From NCBI RefSeq assembly GCF_036588685.1, contig NC_086381.1:53443431-53507430 (forward strand): a DNA stretch of 64,000 bases, written 5' to 3'. Below are positions 12,501 through 23,018 of the stretch, piece by piece. A program made the translations under genes and the position numbers. The DNA comes from Mytilus trossulus. Lineage: Eukaryota; Mollusca; Bivalvia; Mytilida; Mytilidae. The notes beneath the pieces were generated by a model. That model ran no database searches. It was not told the origin of the DNA and was given only the letters and a program-made list of their open reading frames with translations. How positions within the stretch are numbered: position 1 is the stretch's first letter; each line of letters opens with the position of its first letter.

Positions 12501-13080
12501 TCACATATTATAAAACATGGCACGAAAACAAGATATGAATTTAGTGTAAAAAACTAGACAACGGTGTTTGTCTGAGTGAAGCAGGAAAAATAGTAGCTCT
12601 ATAAGGAGGGCGGTCACTCTGTCCCCCTAAATTCCGCCTCTAAAAAAAACCAACAGTCGATTAGTAAAACGAAGAATCTCATCAGTAGCCTCCTTACATC
12701 AAAGTTGAAAGAAAAATACCTTTGAAAGTTTCCAAACTTGAGAAAAAAGGCAGCAATAGACTGACCGTCATGACGTCCAGTGCCGAGTCTTGTCAAACAT
12801 TGTATAACAGTGTCTTGACTTTAATCATTGTTTACGTTCTAACTTCACATACGACTGAATTTAAAATACATACCTAGACAAACTGAACAACAGATAAGCA
12901 GTTACTGTATTTTTCCTATGTGAAACGGATTTAAAACTGTTACTTTTGTTCAAAACATATTCCCGGAATGAAAAGACACAATACAATCTGCTATAGTAGT
13001 CTCAGTTACAATGCATTAAAATAATTACCTTTTCTGGTACATCCTGAATAACTCTGTCCAATTTTAGCGTTGGTATTTCC
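9600..13080. other. No gene seen
   Basis: AT-rich DNA. A tandem pair of about 40 bp, 'gcatgtgtatggtgtragca', occurs at 11499-11566. No exon, RNA gene or named repeat was recognised in the rest. Confidence 0.35.
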
Positions 13081-13082
13081 TA

Positions 13083-13446
13083 TATTGCATTTCTGGTCAG
13101 TCGGCCGGTTGATGTGTATAAATCAAAAAAGCTTTAATAAAGGGGAATTTTTTGATGACGTAGGTTTTAATTTTTGAGTCATTTCATCGATTTACAAATA
13201 GAAAAAAATATTTATGACAGCATAAACTGAGGCGTCATTTCAACTGTTCATGTCCAACTGTTGTAGAGCCCGCCTGTACTCAAGAAATTCCGGAGTGCAT
13301 TTGGTGACATAGTCCGGGAATTGTTTTTAATTTAGAACTTGGGAATTTCCCTTAGTAAAGCTTATTGGATAAACTGTGACTTGAAGAAGGAAGTAGCCTG
13401 TAGCAGCCGATTTCCAAGTAATTTAGCAGAAATTTTCAAATTAAGG
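13083..13446 (+). promoter_or_regulatory. Candidate distal promoter and first exon (kappaB/AP-1 cluster)
   Basis: Within 250 bp there is a TATA-like 'tataaat' at 13117, a kappaB-like 'ggggaatttttt' at about 13142, a consensus AP-1 site TGAGTCA at 13175-13181, a palindromic kappaB site GGGAATTTCCC at 13341-13351 and an inverted CCAAT box near 13374. The stretch 13260-13445 is richer in G+C than its surroundings and ends in a strong splice donor, AAG|GTGAGG, at 13446. It could be a noncoding first exon of TRAF6 spliced to the acceptor at 36808, but nothing in the sequence proves the link. Confidence 0.25.
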
Positions 13447-13449
13447 TGA

Positions 13450-14039
13450 GGCCTTTAAATAAAATTTACAAATATCAAAACATGTTTGATCTGCCAATCT
13501 CGACTGAGCTTTGGTAAAGTTTGAATAACGTGTTTAACCCAAGCATGACGTAAAAATGAGGAGTGGGTTCATTGCACTTATCCATATGCAGTGTGCAAAA
13601 CTAGATGACAGCCTTTAAAACATTACATTTTATAACAATATTTCTTAAAGCAGGTTAACTGTAATATGTTATACCACTTTATTTACTTAAATATATAATA
13701 GTGCAAGGTCATGTCTATTCATTGCTATTGTTTCTTTAAAAAAAAACTTGCTTGGAAATTGATAATATATGCAGAAATCCTAGAAATTCCCATTATTTTA
13801 ACCACTTGATCAGTTTCACTGTCATAACAGTAATGTTTCCCAGAAAAGACAAATTATACTTGTGTATAATTAAAGAGTAAATATAACATTGAAATATTTA
13901 ATAGCTGGATTTAATTTTAACCATTGTTAACTATTAAAAGGAGCAGGTGACCCACCACCACCACCTTTTGAAGAAGAAAACATGGTTAATGCAAAGACTG
14001 CTCCTTTTATCCACGTTCAGCATGATAGATTATGTTTGT
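13450..14039. other. No gene seen
   Basis: AT-rich sequence following the candidate donor at 13446; no exon recognised. Confidence 0.35.
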
Positions 14040-14180
14040 TTCAAAAATTCAGTTAGTCCCCAGTTTTTGATGGGCTTCATGTTCATGGTGTTGCTAATTA
14101 CTTCTCTAGTTTTCCTATAACAGTTGTGCATTTTTTGTGCTTTGGTTTGTCATTTTTCATTTTTAGCCATGCATGAAGAC
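14040..14180 (+). repeat. Family J fragment
   Basis: Diverged copy with 'agtccccagtttttgatggg', 'cttcatgttcatggtgttgc' and 'tcatttttagccatgcatga', matching the tail of the copy at 17290-17520. Confidence 0.45.
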
Positions 14181-15900
14181 ATTGACCTTTTCATTTTGGA
14201 ATGGAATTACTAATATGATTGTATTGTTTTAACATGTTTTATTTTTATTGCATCCAGAGTTTAAATTTAGAAATGGATTTTTAAAAACATTTTTTAATGA
14301 GCATACAACCATGACAAAAGTTTTTAGTTTGCCATTGGAAAATGAAACTCCAAGGAAGGATATGACTTTATTATTAAAATAAATTTCATGGTAATTGAAA
14401 CTGGAACTTACACATGTTTCATTGTTACATGTATATTTAACTCATCTAAAACAACCTTATAAAGCCATTTTATTACATGTATAATGTAAAATTTAATATT
14501 AATATGAATTGTTCTCCATGGAGGTAATTTTAAAGTAAACATCTGTTTGTTTACATCAGAAAATAGTGATACCTAAAGTAATAAACATTGGTCAGGAAGT
14601 TTAAAAATGGTGAATTTGCAATTTAAAATTTGACAAGTACAATGTAAGATTGTCTTAAAAGCAAAGATTAAGGAACAACATTCAGATTGCAATCTTGTAA
14701 TTAACTGATCCATTGATCTGTCTATAGGCTTAAATGCTCAACAGCTGATCTTTGAAATTTTAAAAAAACTCAAAAGATGCAAGATGCTCAGAAACAATGC
14801 ACAAATTTATTTCACTCCATATGCATGTTTTGACATTCTGCTGAAACTGGAGTTGTAATACAATACTGATTCTTTCATTCTGTTACTTCAGTCTGTGGTA
14901 AGACATCAATCATTGTCAATATTAATAGATATGAAAACTTTGTCCAACCTTCAACAATGTTCCAGAAATTTAACCAAACCAAACTTCAACATGCTTCCTT
15001 CTTTTCATAAGAAGACAGTATCAGTACAATCTACATGTAGATCAAGATTTTGAAAATTTATTGTTCTCCCCAGGGCATTTAGGCATCATGGTAATGTGAT
15101 GCTATGATAACTATATTGCTTGAATGTGTCACTTTCTGAAATTAACCTCTTATTATATAGATAATGTTTTGAACACAGGGGGTAATTTTGATATTTTATT
15201 GGTAAGGGTGTGCCATTTTTGCCTCAAAAAACGTACCCATTTTAATGTAACATTCACTGAAATTCAGTACCTACAGTTATATAAATATTTAAGAAAGAAT
15301 GACCTATACTTATATACAATATTTAAAATATGACCCATGCATATATAAGCACTAACTCAGCATCACTCATAATTCAAAAATATACCAGCTAAAATGATTT
15401 GATTTAATTTAATATAATAATTGACCATTAATAATGTAAGATTCACAATAGCATATTTATATATGATATGTAGATCATACCCCAAATCAATATACAGTTA
15501 TCAAATGTAATTTGTAAATGCATTTAAATATAGGATGTCAGTAAAAAGGAAGGTAATTTTTATATAATATCTTGCAAAATTATCAATAATAGGAAGTTAC
15601 CCCTGTGGTTATGAATGTGCTGCTATTTCTTCTAGAAACGAGAAGGTTATGAAGGTATTTCATAATTCCATATTTACCAGAAATAATCAGAAATATCTGA
15701 CACTGTAATATTTTTTTCTACATTTTTTCTATATTTTCCTACATTGTACATTAGGATTCATTATTGCTTTTTTGCAGTTTTCATTTCTGGATTTATCTTC
15801 ACCAGGATTTCTCAAAGCTTTCATCTACTCACATAATTTTAAAGTGAGAGACAATGAAAGGTGGCTGACTATTAATAATTAAGTTATTTAAAAAAAACCA
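14181..15900. other. No gene seen
   Basis: AT-rich sequence without a recognisable exon, RNA gene or tandem array. Confidence 0.35.
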
Positions 15901-15904
15901 TACA

Positions 15905-15962
15905 ATCTTGTCATGCTTGTGGACAGTTGTCTCATTGGCAATCATACCACATCTTCTTTTTG
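15905..15962 (+). repeat. Family A 3' fragment
   Basis: Only the terminal part survives: 'gtggacagttgtctcattgg', 'caatcataccacatcttctt'. It abuts the start of the next element, suggesting one inserted beside or into the other. Confidence 0.6.
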
Positions 15963-17012
15963 TCGAGCCTTCGACTTTAGTCGAAAAAGCGAGACTAAGC
16001 GATCCTACTTTCCGTCGTCGTCGGCGGCGGCGTCCACAAATATTCACTCTGTGGTTAAAGTTTTTGAAATTTTAATAACTTTCTTAAACTATACTGGATT
16101 TCTACCAAACTTGGACAGAAGCTTCTTTATGATCATATGATACATGTAGTATCAAGAAGTAAATTTTGTAAAAATAAAATTCCATTTTTTCCGTATTTTA
16201 CTTATAAATGGACTTAGTTTTTCTGCAGGGAAACATTACATTCACTCTGTGGTTAAAGTTTTTAGAATTTTAATAACTTTCTTAAACTATCCTTGGTTTG
16301 TACCAAACTTAGACAGAAGCTTGTTTATGATGATAAGATAGTATCCAGAAGTAAATTTTGTAAAAATAAAATTCCATTTTTTCTATATTTTACTTATAAA
16401 TGGACTTAGTATTTTTCTGCGGGGAAACATAATATTCACTCTGTGGTTAAAGTTTTTTAGAATTTTAATTTCTTTCTTAAACTATCCTTTGTTTGTACCA
16501 AACTTGGACAGAAGCTTGTTTATGATCATAAGATAGTATCCAGAAGTAAATTTTGTAAAAATAAAATTCCATTTTTTCTGAATTTTACTTTTAAATTGAC
16601 TTAGTTTTTCTGCGGGGAAACATTACATTCACTCTGTGGTTAAAGTTTTTAAAATTTTAATAACTTTCTTTTACTATCCTGGGTTTGTACCATACTTGGA
16701 CAGAAGCTTATTTATGATCATAAGATTGTTTCCAGAAGTAAATTTTGTAAAAAGATAACTCCATTTTTCTGTATTTTACTTTTTAAATGGACTTAGATTT
16801 TCTTCCAGTTAACATTACATACAGTCTGCAGTTCAAGTTTTCAAAACATTTATTAGATTCAATAACTATCCTAGATTTTTACCAAATTTGGACAGAAGCT
16901 TCTTACAATCAAAAGATAGTATCAAGAGGAATATTTTTATTGATTTTTTTCCTCATTTTTGTTGAGCCTGTGATTTACAGCAATAGTAGGCGAGACACTG
17001 GGTTCCGCGGAA
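15962..17012 (+). repeat. Dispersed element family E with tandem core
   Basis: The element opens with a hairpin, 'ttcgactttagtcgaa', followed by a GTC/GGC-rich run ('gtcgtcgtcggcggcggcg'). It closes with 'ttgagcctgtgatttacagc', 'ggcgagacactgg' and the hairpin 'ggttccgcggaact'. Between them is a tandem array of about 193 bp per unit. The layout parallels family C at 19861-21160. It has no coding frame of note. Confidence 0.6.
16040..16960 (+). repeat. 193-bp tandem array, about 4.8 units
   Basis: Units begin with 'ttcactctgtggttaaagtt' near 16043, 16241, 16435 and 16628; the last, near 16815, is diverged. Each contains 'ggacagaagctt' and 'agaagtaaattttgtaaaaa'. The array forms the body of the family E element. 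Confidence 0.85.
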
Positions 17013-17289
17013 CTCTTACAAATTTTTTATATGAAACATATGATATTAAAGAACTGTTAATAGGTGAGCACTTATAAAAGGGTAGGTGGGGAATCCCTAT
17101 AAAACCTAATGGTCTTTTTATCTTATCATGCTTATCTAGTATTCTATTCAATTTCATTTTGTTCGAACATTTATTGTATATATGTACATGTATAATACAT
17201 GTTAAATTTGATTGACAAAATAACCATTTAAATTGAAACTTTTAAAAACACTTAACAACTCAAATCATTTTTCATTCAGACAGTTGCAT

Positions 17290-17520
17290 GTTTTTTAAGT
17301 GTAGATCAGATCTGCTTACCCTTCCAGAGCACCTGAGACCACCCCTAGTTTTTGGTGGGGTTCGTGTTGTTTATTCTTTAGTTTTCTATGTTGTGTCATG
17401 TGTACTATTGTTTTTCTGTTTGTCTTTTTCATTTTTAGCCATGGCGTTGTCAGTTTGTTTTAGATTTATGAGTTTGACTGTCCCTTTGGTATCTTTCGTC
17501 CCTCTTTTAAATGTATCATA
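17290..17520 (+). repeat. Family J fragment
   Basis: Contains 'gatctgcttacccttccaga', 'gcacctgagaccacccctag', 'gccatggcgttgtcagtttg' and 'ccctttggtatctttcgtcc'. It overlaps a 100-residue frame at 17288-17590 that is repeat sequence. Confidence 0.6.
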
Positions 17521-17864
17521 TGAAAGTGCAAATTATCACCAAATTATAAACTTCCTTTTATGCCCCACCACAAATATACATTTACTATAATTTGTTCAAA
17601 CTACTGTAACTATTGTTCCATTATATTAATTTTTACATATAGAAACAGTACATCATGGTACATAGAGGGGTTTTGGTATAAATTATGATTTGGTCTTATT
17701 CATTTGAAGGTACATGTACATATTTATTAGAAACTTAAGTGAACTCTCACTTGTTCAGTTCTCTTGTGTTGTTTAAGTTTTTCAGCAGCATATTGGTACT
17801 GTAACCTGCATTTTACACTCAACTGATAGGGTTAAAACCTTTGGTACATGTACTTTTTTTTTAT

Positions 17865-17955
17865 TTTACATGTTATACATACAACCATTGATGGCCTCTT
17901 GTTGGGTTGTTTTCTCTTTGAGACATAATCCCTTTTCCCTTCTCTATTCTATACA
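17865..17955 (+). repeat. Family B fragment
   Basis: Terminal part of family B: 'gatggcctcttgttgggttg', 'ctctttgagacataatccc'. Diverged. Confidence 0.45.
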
Positions 17956-18098
17956 ATGTGGTATTCATAAACAATATATGCATGACATCACATATATATG
18001 TATAAGAACGTCTGAGCCAGTGACAACTCTACAACAGATTTATCCATTGGATCACCAGCAGTGATGGTGATACATGGCTGTGTACATTATGTATATAC

Positions 18099-18262
18099 AA
18101 CTCGTCTAAACATCAACCCAACAATGTTATATCTGTTAATATGCTTTTGCAAATTTTTTGTTCTTCCCATCGCCGGGATTCAAACCCATGCTACTGAGAT
18201 ATCATGACATTAAATCGCCTGCACTGTAGCCGTCCCGCTAGACCACACGACCACCTGGGCTT
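18099..18262 (-). mobile_element. tRNA-derived SINE
   Basis: Read on the minus strand, the head has a tRNA-like A box, TGGTCTAGCGG, and a B box, GGGTTTGAATCCC, spaced as in a tRNA-derived polymerase III promoter. A tail with 'acattgttgggttgatgttt' and 'agacgagttgta' follows. The head does not fold as an intact tRNA of normal length, so it is a SINE and not a tRNA gene. It resembles tRNA-derived bivalve SINEs of the RUDI type, an assignment from memory. A plus-strand copy of the tail lies at 19393-19432. Confidence 0.65.
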
Positions 18263-18381
18263 GAAATGAAATGAAGCTTTTGGTGGCCGGGTGTTTCCTT
18301 TCAACGTCAGTTTTAATCTAGCGTCGTACTACAGTACATGATATATAAGGCATGGAGATGTTATTTTTTCAGATCAGCTAA

Positions 18382-18515
18382 ATTATCTATATAACATGTA
18401 TATATATATGTTCCAGACCATTTGACCGTATGCGTATTTTGAATAAGTACGCATACGGTCCAAATACTCATACGGTCAAATGGTCTGGAACATATATACA
18501 TGATATATAGATAAT
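18382..18515. repeat. Nested palindrome (hairpin MITE)
   Basis: The outer arms run from 'attatctatataacatgtat' to 'atacatgatatatagataat' and include 'ttccagaccatttgaccgta' opposite its complement. The centre contains a second inverted repeat, 'accgtatgcgta' against 'tacgcatacggt'. The GACCGTATG motif therefore occurs once forward and twice reversed, and can pair in two mutually exclusive ways. Confidence 0.85.
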
Positions 18516-18529
18516 GGGTAAGTAGGTAG

Positions 18530-19199
18530 GCATTTTCTTTTTTTTTTTCAAAAAAAGAAATTGAAGTATCAGATGTTTATGAGTCTTCATGCCTATTTGA
18601 TTAAAAAAAAACTTCTTCAAATCAGGACAATAAAAGAATTTGAGTAGGCAGCTTTTTTCTCGGTAGGTAGCGTTTGGGCAAACAAACCTATTATTTATTA
18701 TGGCCTTGTCAGATCCTTGTAATCAAAGTGTGGACACAGGATATGTATTTCATTTAGAATAGATTTTACTGACCAGGTTCTTAAGACAGGCATTGAAATG
18801 TCAATTTTTTTTTTTAGATCTAAACATTCATTCTTGATTAGTGCTGATGTGAAATCATACCACCTTAATCCTTGAACTTTATTTTGTTAACTTTAAATAA
18901 CTTTAATTCCTTCTTCATTAAACCTTTACACTGTTTTTGATAATTATCTTATGATCATCATCAATTCATTGATCAAAAACAACTGTAACCTGATTTAAAG
19001 CTCTATGTATTGTGGCCAATGTTCACACATGCCAAGAACTTTTTTGCACTAAGCATTTTTCTATTGTGACTCATGAACTCTTTGTTTGGATATGTAAACT
19101 TTCTGAGAGATCTATGTCAACACTGAATATAAATGGTCTGGTAACAGTTTGTTAGTATGAAAGTAATGTATTTTCTCGTTTGAATTGTTTTACATTGTC
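18530..19199. other. No gene seen
   Basis: AT-rich sequence; no exon or named repeat recognised. Confidence 0.35.
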
Positions 19200-19350
19200 T
19201 TATCTGGGCCTTTTATAGCTGACTATATGTGGTATGGGCTTTGCTCATTGTTGAAGGCCGTACGGTGACCTATAATTGTCAATGTTTGTGTCATTTTGGT
19301 CGTTGGTGGATAGTTGTCTCATTAGCAATCATACCACATCTTCTTTTATA
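19200..19350 (+). repeat. Dispersed repeat family A
   Basis: A good copy of the 3' part: 'gggccttttatagctgacta', 'ggtatgggctttgctcattg', 'gaaggccgtacggtgaccta', 'gttgtctcattagcaatcat', 'accacatcttctttta'. Confidence 0.75.
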
Positions 19351-19392
19351 TATGTAATTTTCCATATATAATCTATATTTCTACTGGTTATT

Positions 19393-19432
19393 AATCTAAC
19401 ATTGTTGGGTTGATGTTTAGACGAGTTGTATG
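19393..19432 (+). repeat. SINE tail fragment
   Basis: 'aacattgttgggttgatgtt' and 'tagacgagttgta' match the tail of the minus-strand SINE at 18099-18262, here in plus orientation. Confidence 0.6.
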
Positions 19433-19860
19433 TACTGGTTATTAATCTATTCATTTGTATGTGTCAGGTTTTGGGTTGTCTTAGTTTATCCAGAGAATGG
19501 CAAAGTCGCTATTATGGCCATGAAGGCCATCTGCCAGATCTGGTGATCTCTAGATGTTGTATCTTTGTTATCTTGTATTGTTGGACTGCTGTCATGTTGA
19601 AATTTACAGCACTTAACATTGTAATACGATTTTTATTTTGAAATGAAATGTTCTCCAGATTTCTTGATAAATGATATTGGTACTTTCTATATACATGTAC
19701 AAGTTGATAGGATGTGTCGCTGGAATAGGTCACCTTTTTAAGCTTAAAAATATGTAAATACATACATGTATGTAGGTGGGGAAAACTATCAGAAATATAT
19801 GATAAAGTTTTGTCTGTCATCTTTATATGGTGTTCCTGGCTGTTTTTATCAACCCTTTTT

Positions 19861-21160
19861 AGCTCACCTGGCCCGAAGGGCCAAGTGAGCTTTTCTCATC
19901 ACTTGGCCTCGGGCGTCCGTCGTCGTCCGTCGTCCTGCGTCCGTCGTCGTTAACTTTTACAAAAATCTTCTCCTCTGAAACTGCTGGGCCAAATTAATCC
20001 AAACTTGGCCATAATCATCATTTGGGTATCTAGTTTAAAAATTGTGTGACGTGACCCCGCCAACCAACCAAGATGGCCGCCACGGCTAAAAATAGAACAT
20101 GGGGGTAAAATGCAGTTTTTGGCTTATAACTCAAAAACCAAAGCATTTAGAGCAAATCTGACAGGGGTAAAAATGTTCATCAGGTCAAGATCTATCTGCC
20201 CTGAAATTTTCAGATGAATCAGACAACCTGTTGTTGGGTTGCTGCCCCTGAATTGGTAATTTTAGGGAAATTTTGCTGTTTTTGGTTATTATCTTGAATA
20301 TTATTATAGATAGAGATAAACTGTTAACAACAATAATGTTCAGCAAAGTAAGATCTACAAATAAGTCACATAATCAAAGTGGTCAGTTGACCCCTTTAGG
20401 AGTTATTGCCCTTTATAGTCAATTTTTAACCATTTTTCGTAAATCTTAGTAGTCTTTTACAAAAATCTTCTTCTCTGAAACTACCAGGCCAAATTTAAAC
20501 AAACTTGTTCGCAATCATCATTGGGTTATCTAGTTTAAAAAATGTGTGGCGTGACCCGGCCAACCAACCAAGATGGCCACCATGGCTAAAAATAGAACAT
20601 AGGGGTAAAATGCAGTTTTTGGCTTATAACTCAAAAACCAAAGCATTTAGAGCAAATCTAACAGGGAGTAAAACTGTTTATCAGATCAAGATCTATCTGC
20701 CATGAAATTTTCAGATGGATCAGACAAACCGCTGTTTGGTTGATGCCCCTGAATTAGTCATTTTAAGGAAATTTCGCCGTTTTTTGTTATTATCTTGAAT
20801 ATTATTATAGATAGAGATAAACTGTAAAGAGCAACAATGTACAGCAAAGTAAGACTTAAAAATAAGTCAACATGACCTAAATGGTCAATTGACCCCATAG
20901 GGAGTTATTGCCCTTTAAAGTCAATTTTTAACAATTTTCATAAAATTTGTAAATTTTAATTAACATTTTCGACTGAAACTCTTAGGCCAAGTTCAATATA
21001 GATAGAATGTTTGTAAGCAGCAAGAATGTTCAGTAAAGTAAGATGTACAAACACATCACCATCACCAAAACACAATTTTGTCATGAATTCAAATGCGTCC
21101 TTTGTTTAATATTCACATAGACCAAGGTGAGCGACACAGGCTCTTTGGAGCCTCTAGTTT
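19861..21160 (+). mobile_element. Family C element, copy 1
   Basis: It starts with the hairpin 'agctcacctggccc'-gaag-'gggccaagtgagct' and a GTCCGTCGTC-rich run. The body is a degenerate internal duplication: 'acaaaaatcttctcctctga' at about 19958 and 'acaaaaatcttcttctctga' at about 20459, each followed by 'accaaccaagatggc' and 'gcagtttttggcttataact'. It ends with 'aaggtgagcgacacaggctc', a short hairpin GGCTC-tttg-GAGCC, then CTAG and a T run. It has no significant reading frame. A nearly identical copy lies at 29414-30720. Confidence 0.8.
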
Positions 21161-21789
21161 TTCTTTTGGCTTTTTGGTATTCCACTCTTACATTACATAC
21201 CATTACCTACCACATAACCCAAACAGTATTGGAAAAGGTTTTATTTTCACCTGCACAATATATGCAAATGTAAACATTTTAAACATCTAAATTATATGAA
21301 AAGATTGGGGTAACAGAACCCCAGTAGCACCCAGCACCCCTATCAATTAATATAAGTATTGAAGTAGCCCTCCCCCTTGAGGTCTCATTGACAGCAATTC
21401 TGAAATGTATTATATTTTAAACAATTGTAGTATGTTGTACATGTACGTATACATATTTTTTTAAGAACATGTATTTAAGAGATATTAATCGCTTGCAGTT
21501 AAATTTATAAATGACGCTCTACTAACAGTAAAACTGTAACACGGTCAGTGTGTCATATAGCAATGTGTTACATATAATATACATGTACATGTATGTGTAT
21601 TGTTTCACCTCAGATATGTGTCAGTGGAATGTGTCATTCCTTGTGTATGTTTGTGAAATACCACCACCTTTTAAAGGATGTTCATGGACAGATTAAGTTC
21701 GGTAAGGGTTAAATGCATATGAAAAACTCAGGAAATTTATTTGAAAGTTTTTTACAAAGAGATATTTAAGAATAAATGACCCCCAATCT

Positions 21790-21870
21790 CCACTCCAGTT
21801 GTTGTCTGCTCTATTGGTGGGTTGTTGTCTCTGACACATCACCCATTTTCATTCTCAATTTTACTTGTAA
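21790..21870 (+). repeat. Family B fragment
   Basis: 'ttgttgtctgctctattggt', 'gggttgttgtctctgacaca' and 'cccattttcattctcaattt' are the terminal words of family B. Confidence 0.6.
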
Positions 21871-22778
21871 AAATACCAGCAAATCACCTTGTGTGTACTG
21901 TAAAAAGTGTTGTTTGACAAGAATAGTTAGGCCTAATGCAAGTGATGCACTTTTATGTATTTGCATTAAACATGGCAGATATACCTTTCTGGTCAAAAAC
22001 TTGCAAATAGGCTAGTATATACTTCGTTAGTGAAACAGCATTTACATTGTAGATCTTAAGCTGTGGTTCCTTATGTCGTGACATCTCTGTTTTTCAGAAT
22101 GATCAATTTATAAGTTAAATTAGAGTTGATTAAACTATCTACAAAAATGTTAATTGTAACCTTGATGAACTTGTATGAAACTTTATAATGATTAGTACCG
22201 GAAGGCAGTCATTTAGCTTATGGCTTCCCTTGATAAAGTACAATGAGTGAAGTAAGTGGAACTTTATCGATCTATGCTACAGACTATGGAGTTCATTAAA
22301 TATAGGTTATTGGTCAAAGAACATGTGACTTTGTTTATATGGATAATGATTTTAATAGACAAGACCAGACAATATTTTATTTAAGTCTCACCTCTTCATT
22401 ATATAAAACATACAAACAGTTGATAAAACAACATCATAAAAACATACAAGAGCCACTCTAAAAAGAATTATGGGAGACTATCTAAAAAGTATATCCAGTA
22501 TTTACACTAAAATTAGCTATATAGAATACATTTTATAATATACATGTACATATACCTACAAAAAAATGTGGAATCATATTGTGAATTCCTTATTATTCTG
22601 ACATGGGACATCAATTATTATTTTGGTTCTAGATGAACCACAAAATAACATGTTTAACTAAGTCCATATTTTTATGTAGGTTTTTGATGCTGACTTGAGA
22701 AAAACCATATAAAACCAATCAGGTATCTTCGAAAAATACAATTGTTCCTCAATCCACAAAAATTGGTACCCATGAAAA
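21871..22778. other. No gene seen
   Basis: AT-rich sequence with no recognised exon. A family H word ('ttggtacccatgaaaataag') ends this stretch. Confidence 0.35.
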
Positions 22779-23018
22779 TAAGGGATGACATCAAAAGATC
22801 GATGTAGGATAAAAAAACTTAAATCAAATAGTTTGGGGGTGGGGGGTGGGGGTCAACATTGCGGTAAGCTTTGTTAATCTAAAATCAAATTTACATGTAT
22901 CCCTATTGGGCAATAAGTTTTTCCCAAATTAAGTTAAGAGGGGGGTGTGGGGGTCAGTGAAAAAACTATGTGAATTAAGTTTTTTATCCTTCATTGAACT
23001 TTTGATGTCATTCCTTAA
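22779..23018. mobile_element. MITE with about 40-bp inverted repeats
   Basis: Left end 'taagggatgacatcaaaaga' and right end, in reverse complement, 'taaggaatgacatcaaaagt' are inverted repeats that continue to 'ggataaaaaactt' on both sides. The interior includes two G-rich runs ('gggggtggggggtggggg' near 22831). A single end of the same family occurs at 41077-41116. Confidence 0.75.

Noticed and set aside
18160..18262. A tRNA gene on the minus strand.
   Set aside because: A and B boxes are present but the distance and the lack of a proper acceptor stem, with a shared SINE tail, make it a SINE head.
22831..22852. A G-quadruplex.
   Set aside because: There are three long G runs in a row, but the fourth run needed for a standard intramolecular quadruplex is not close enough to claim it.
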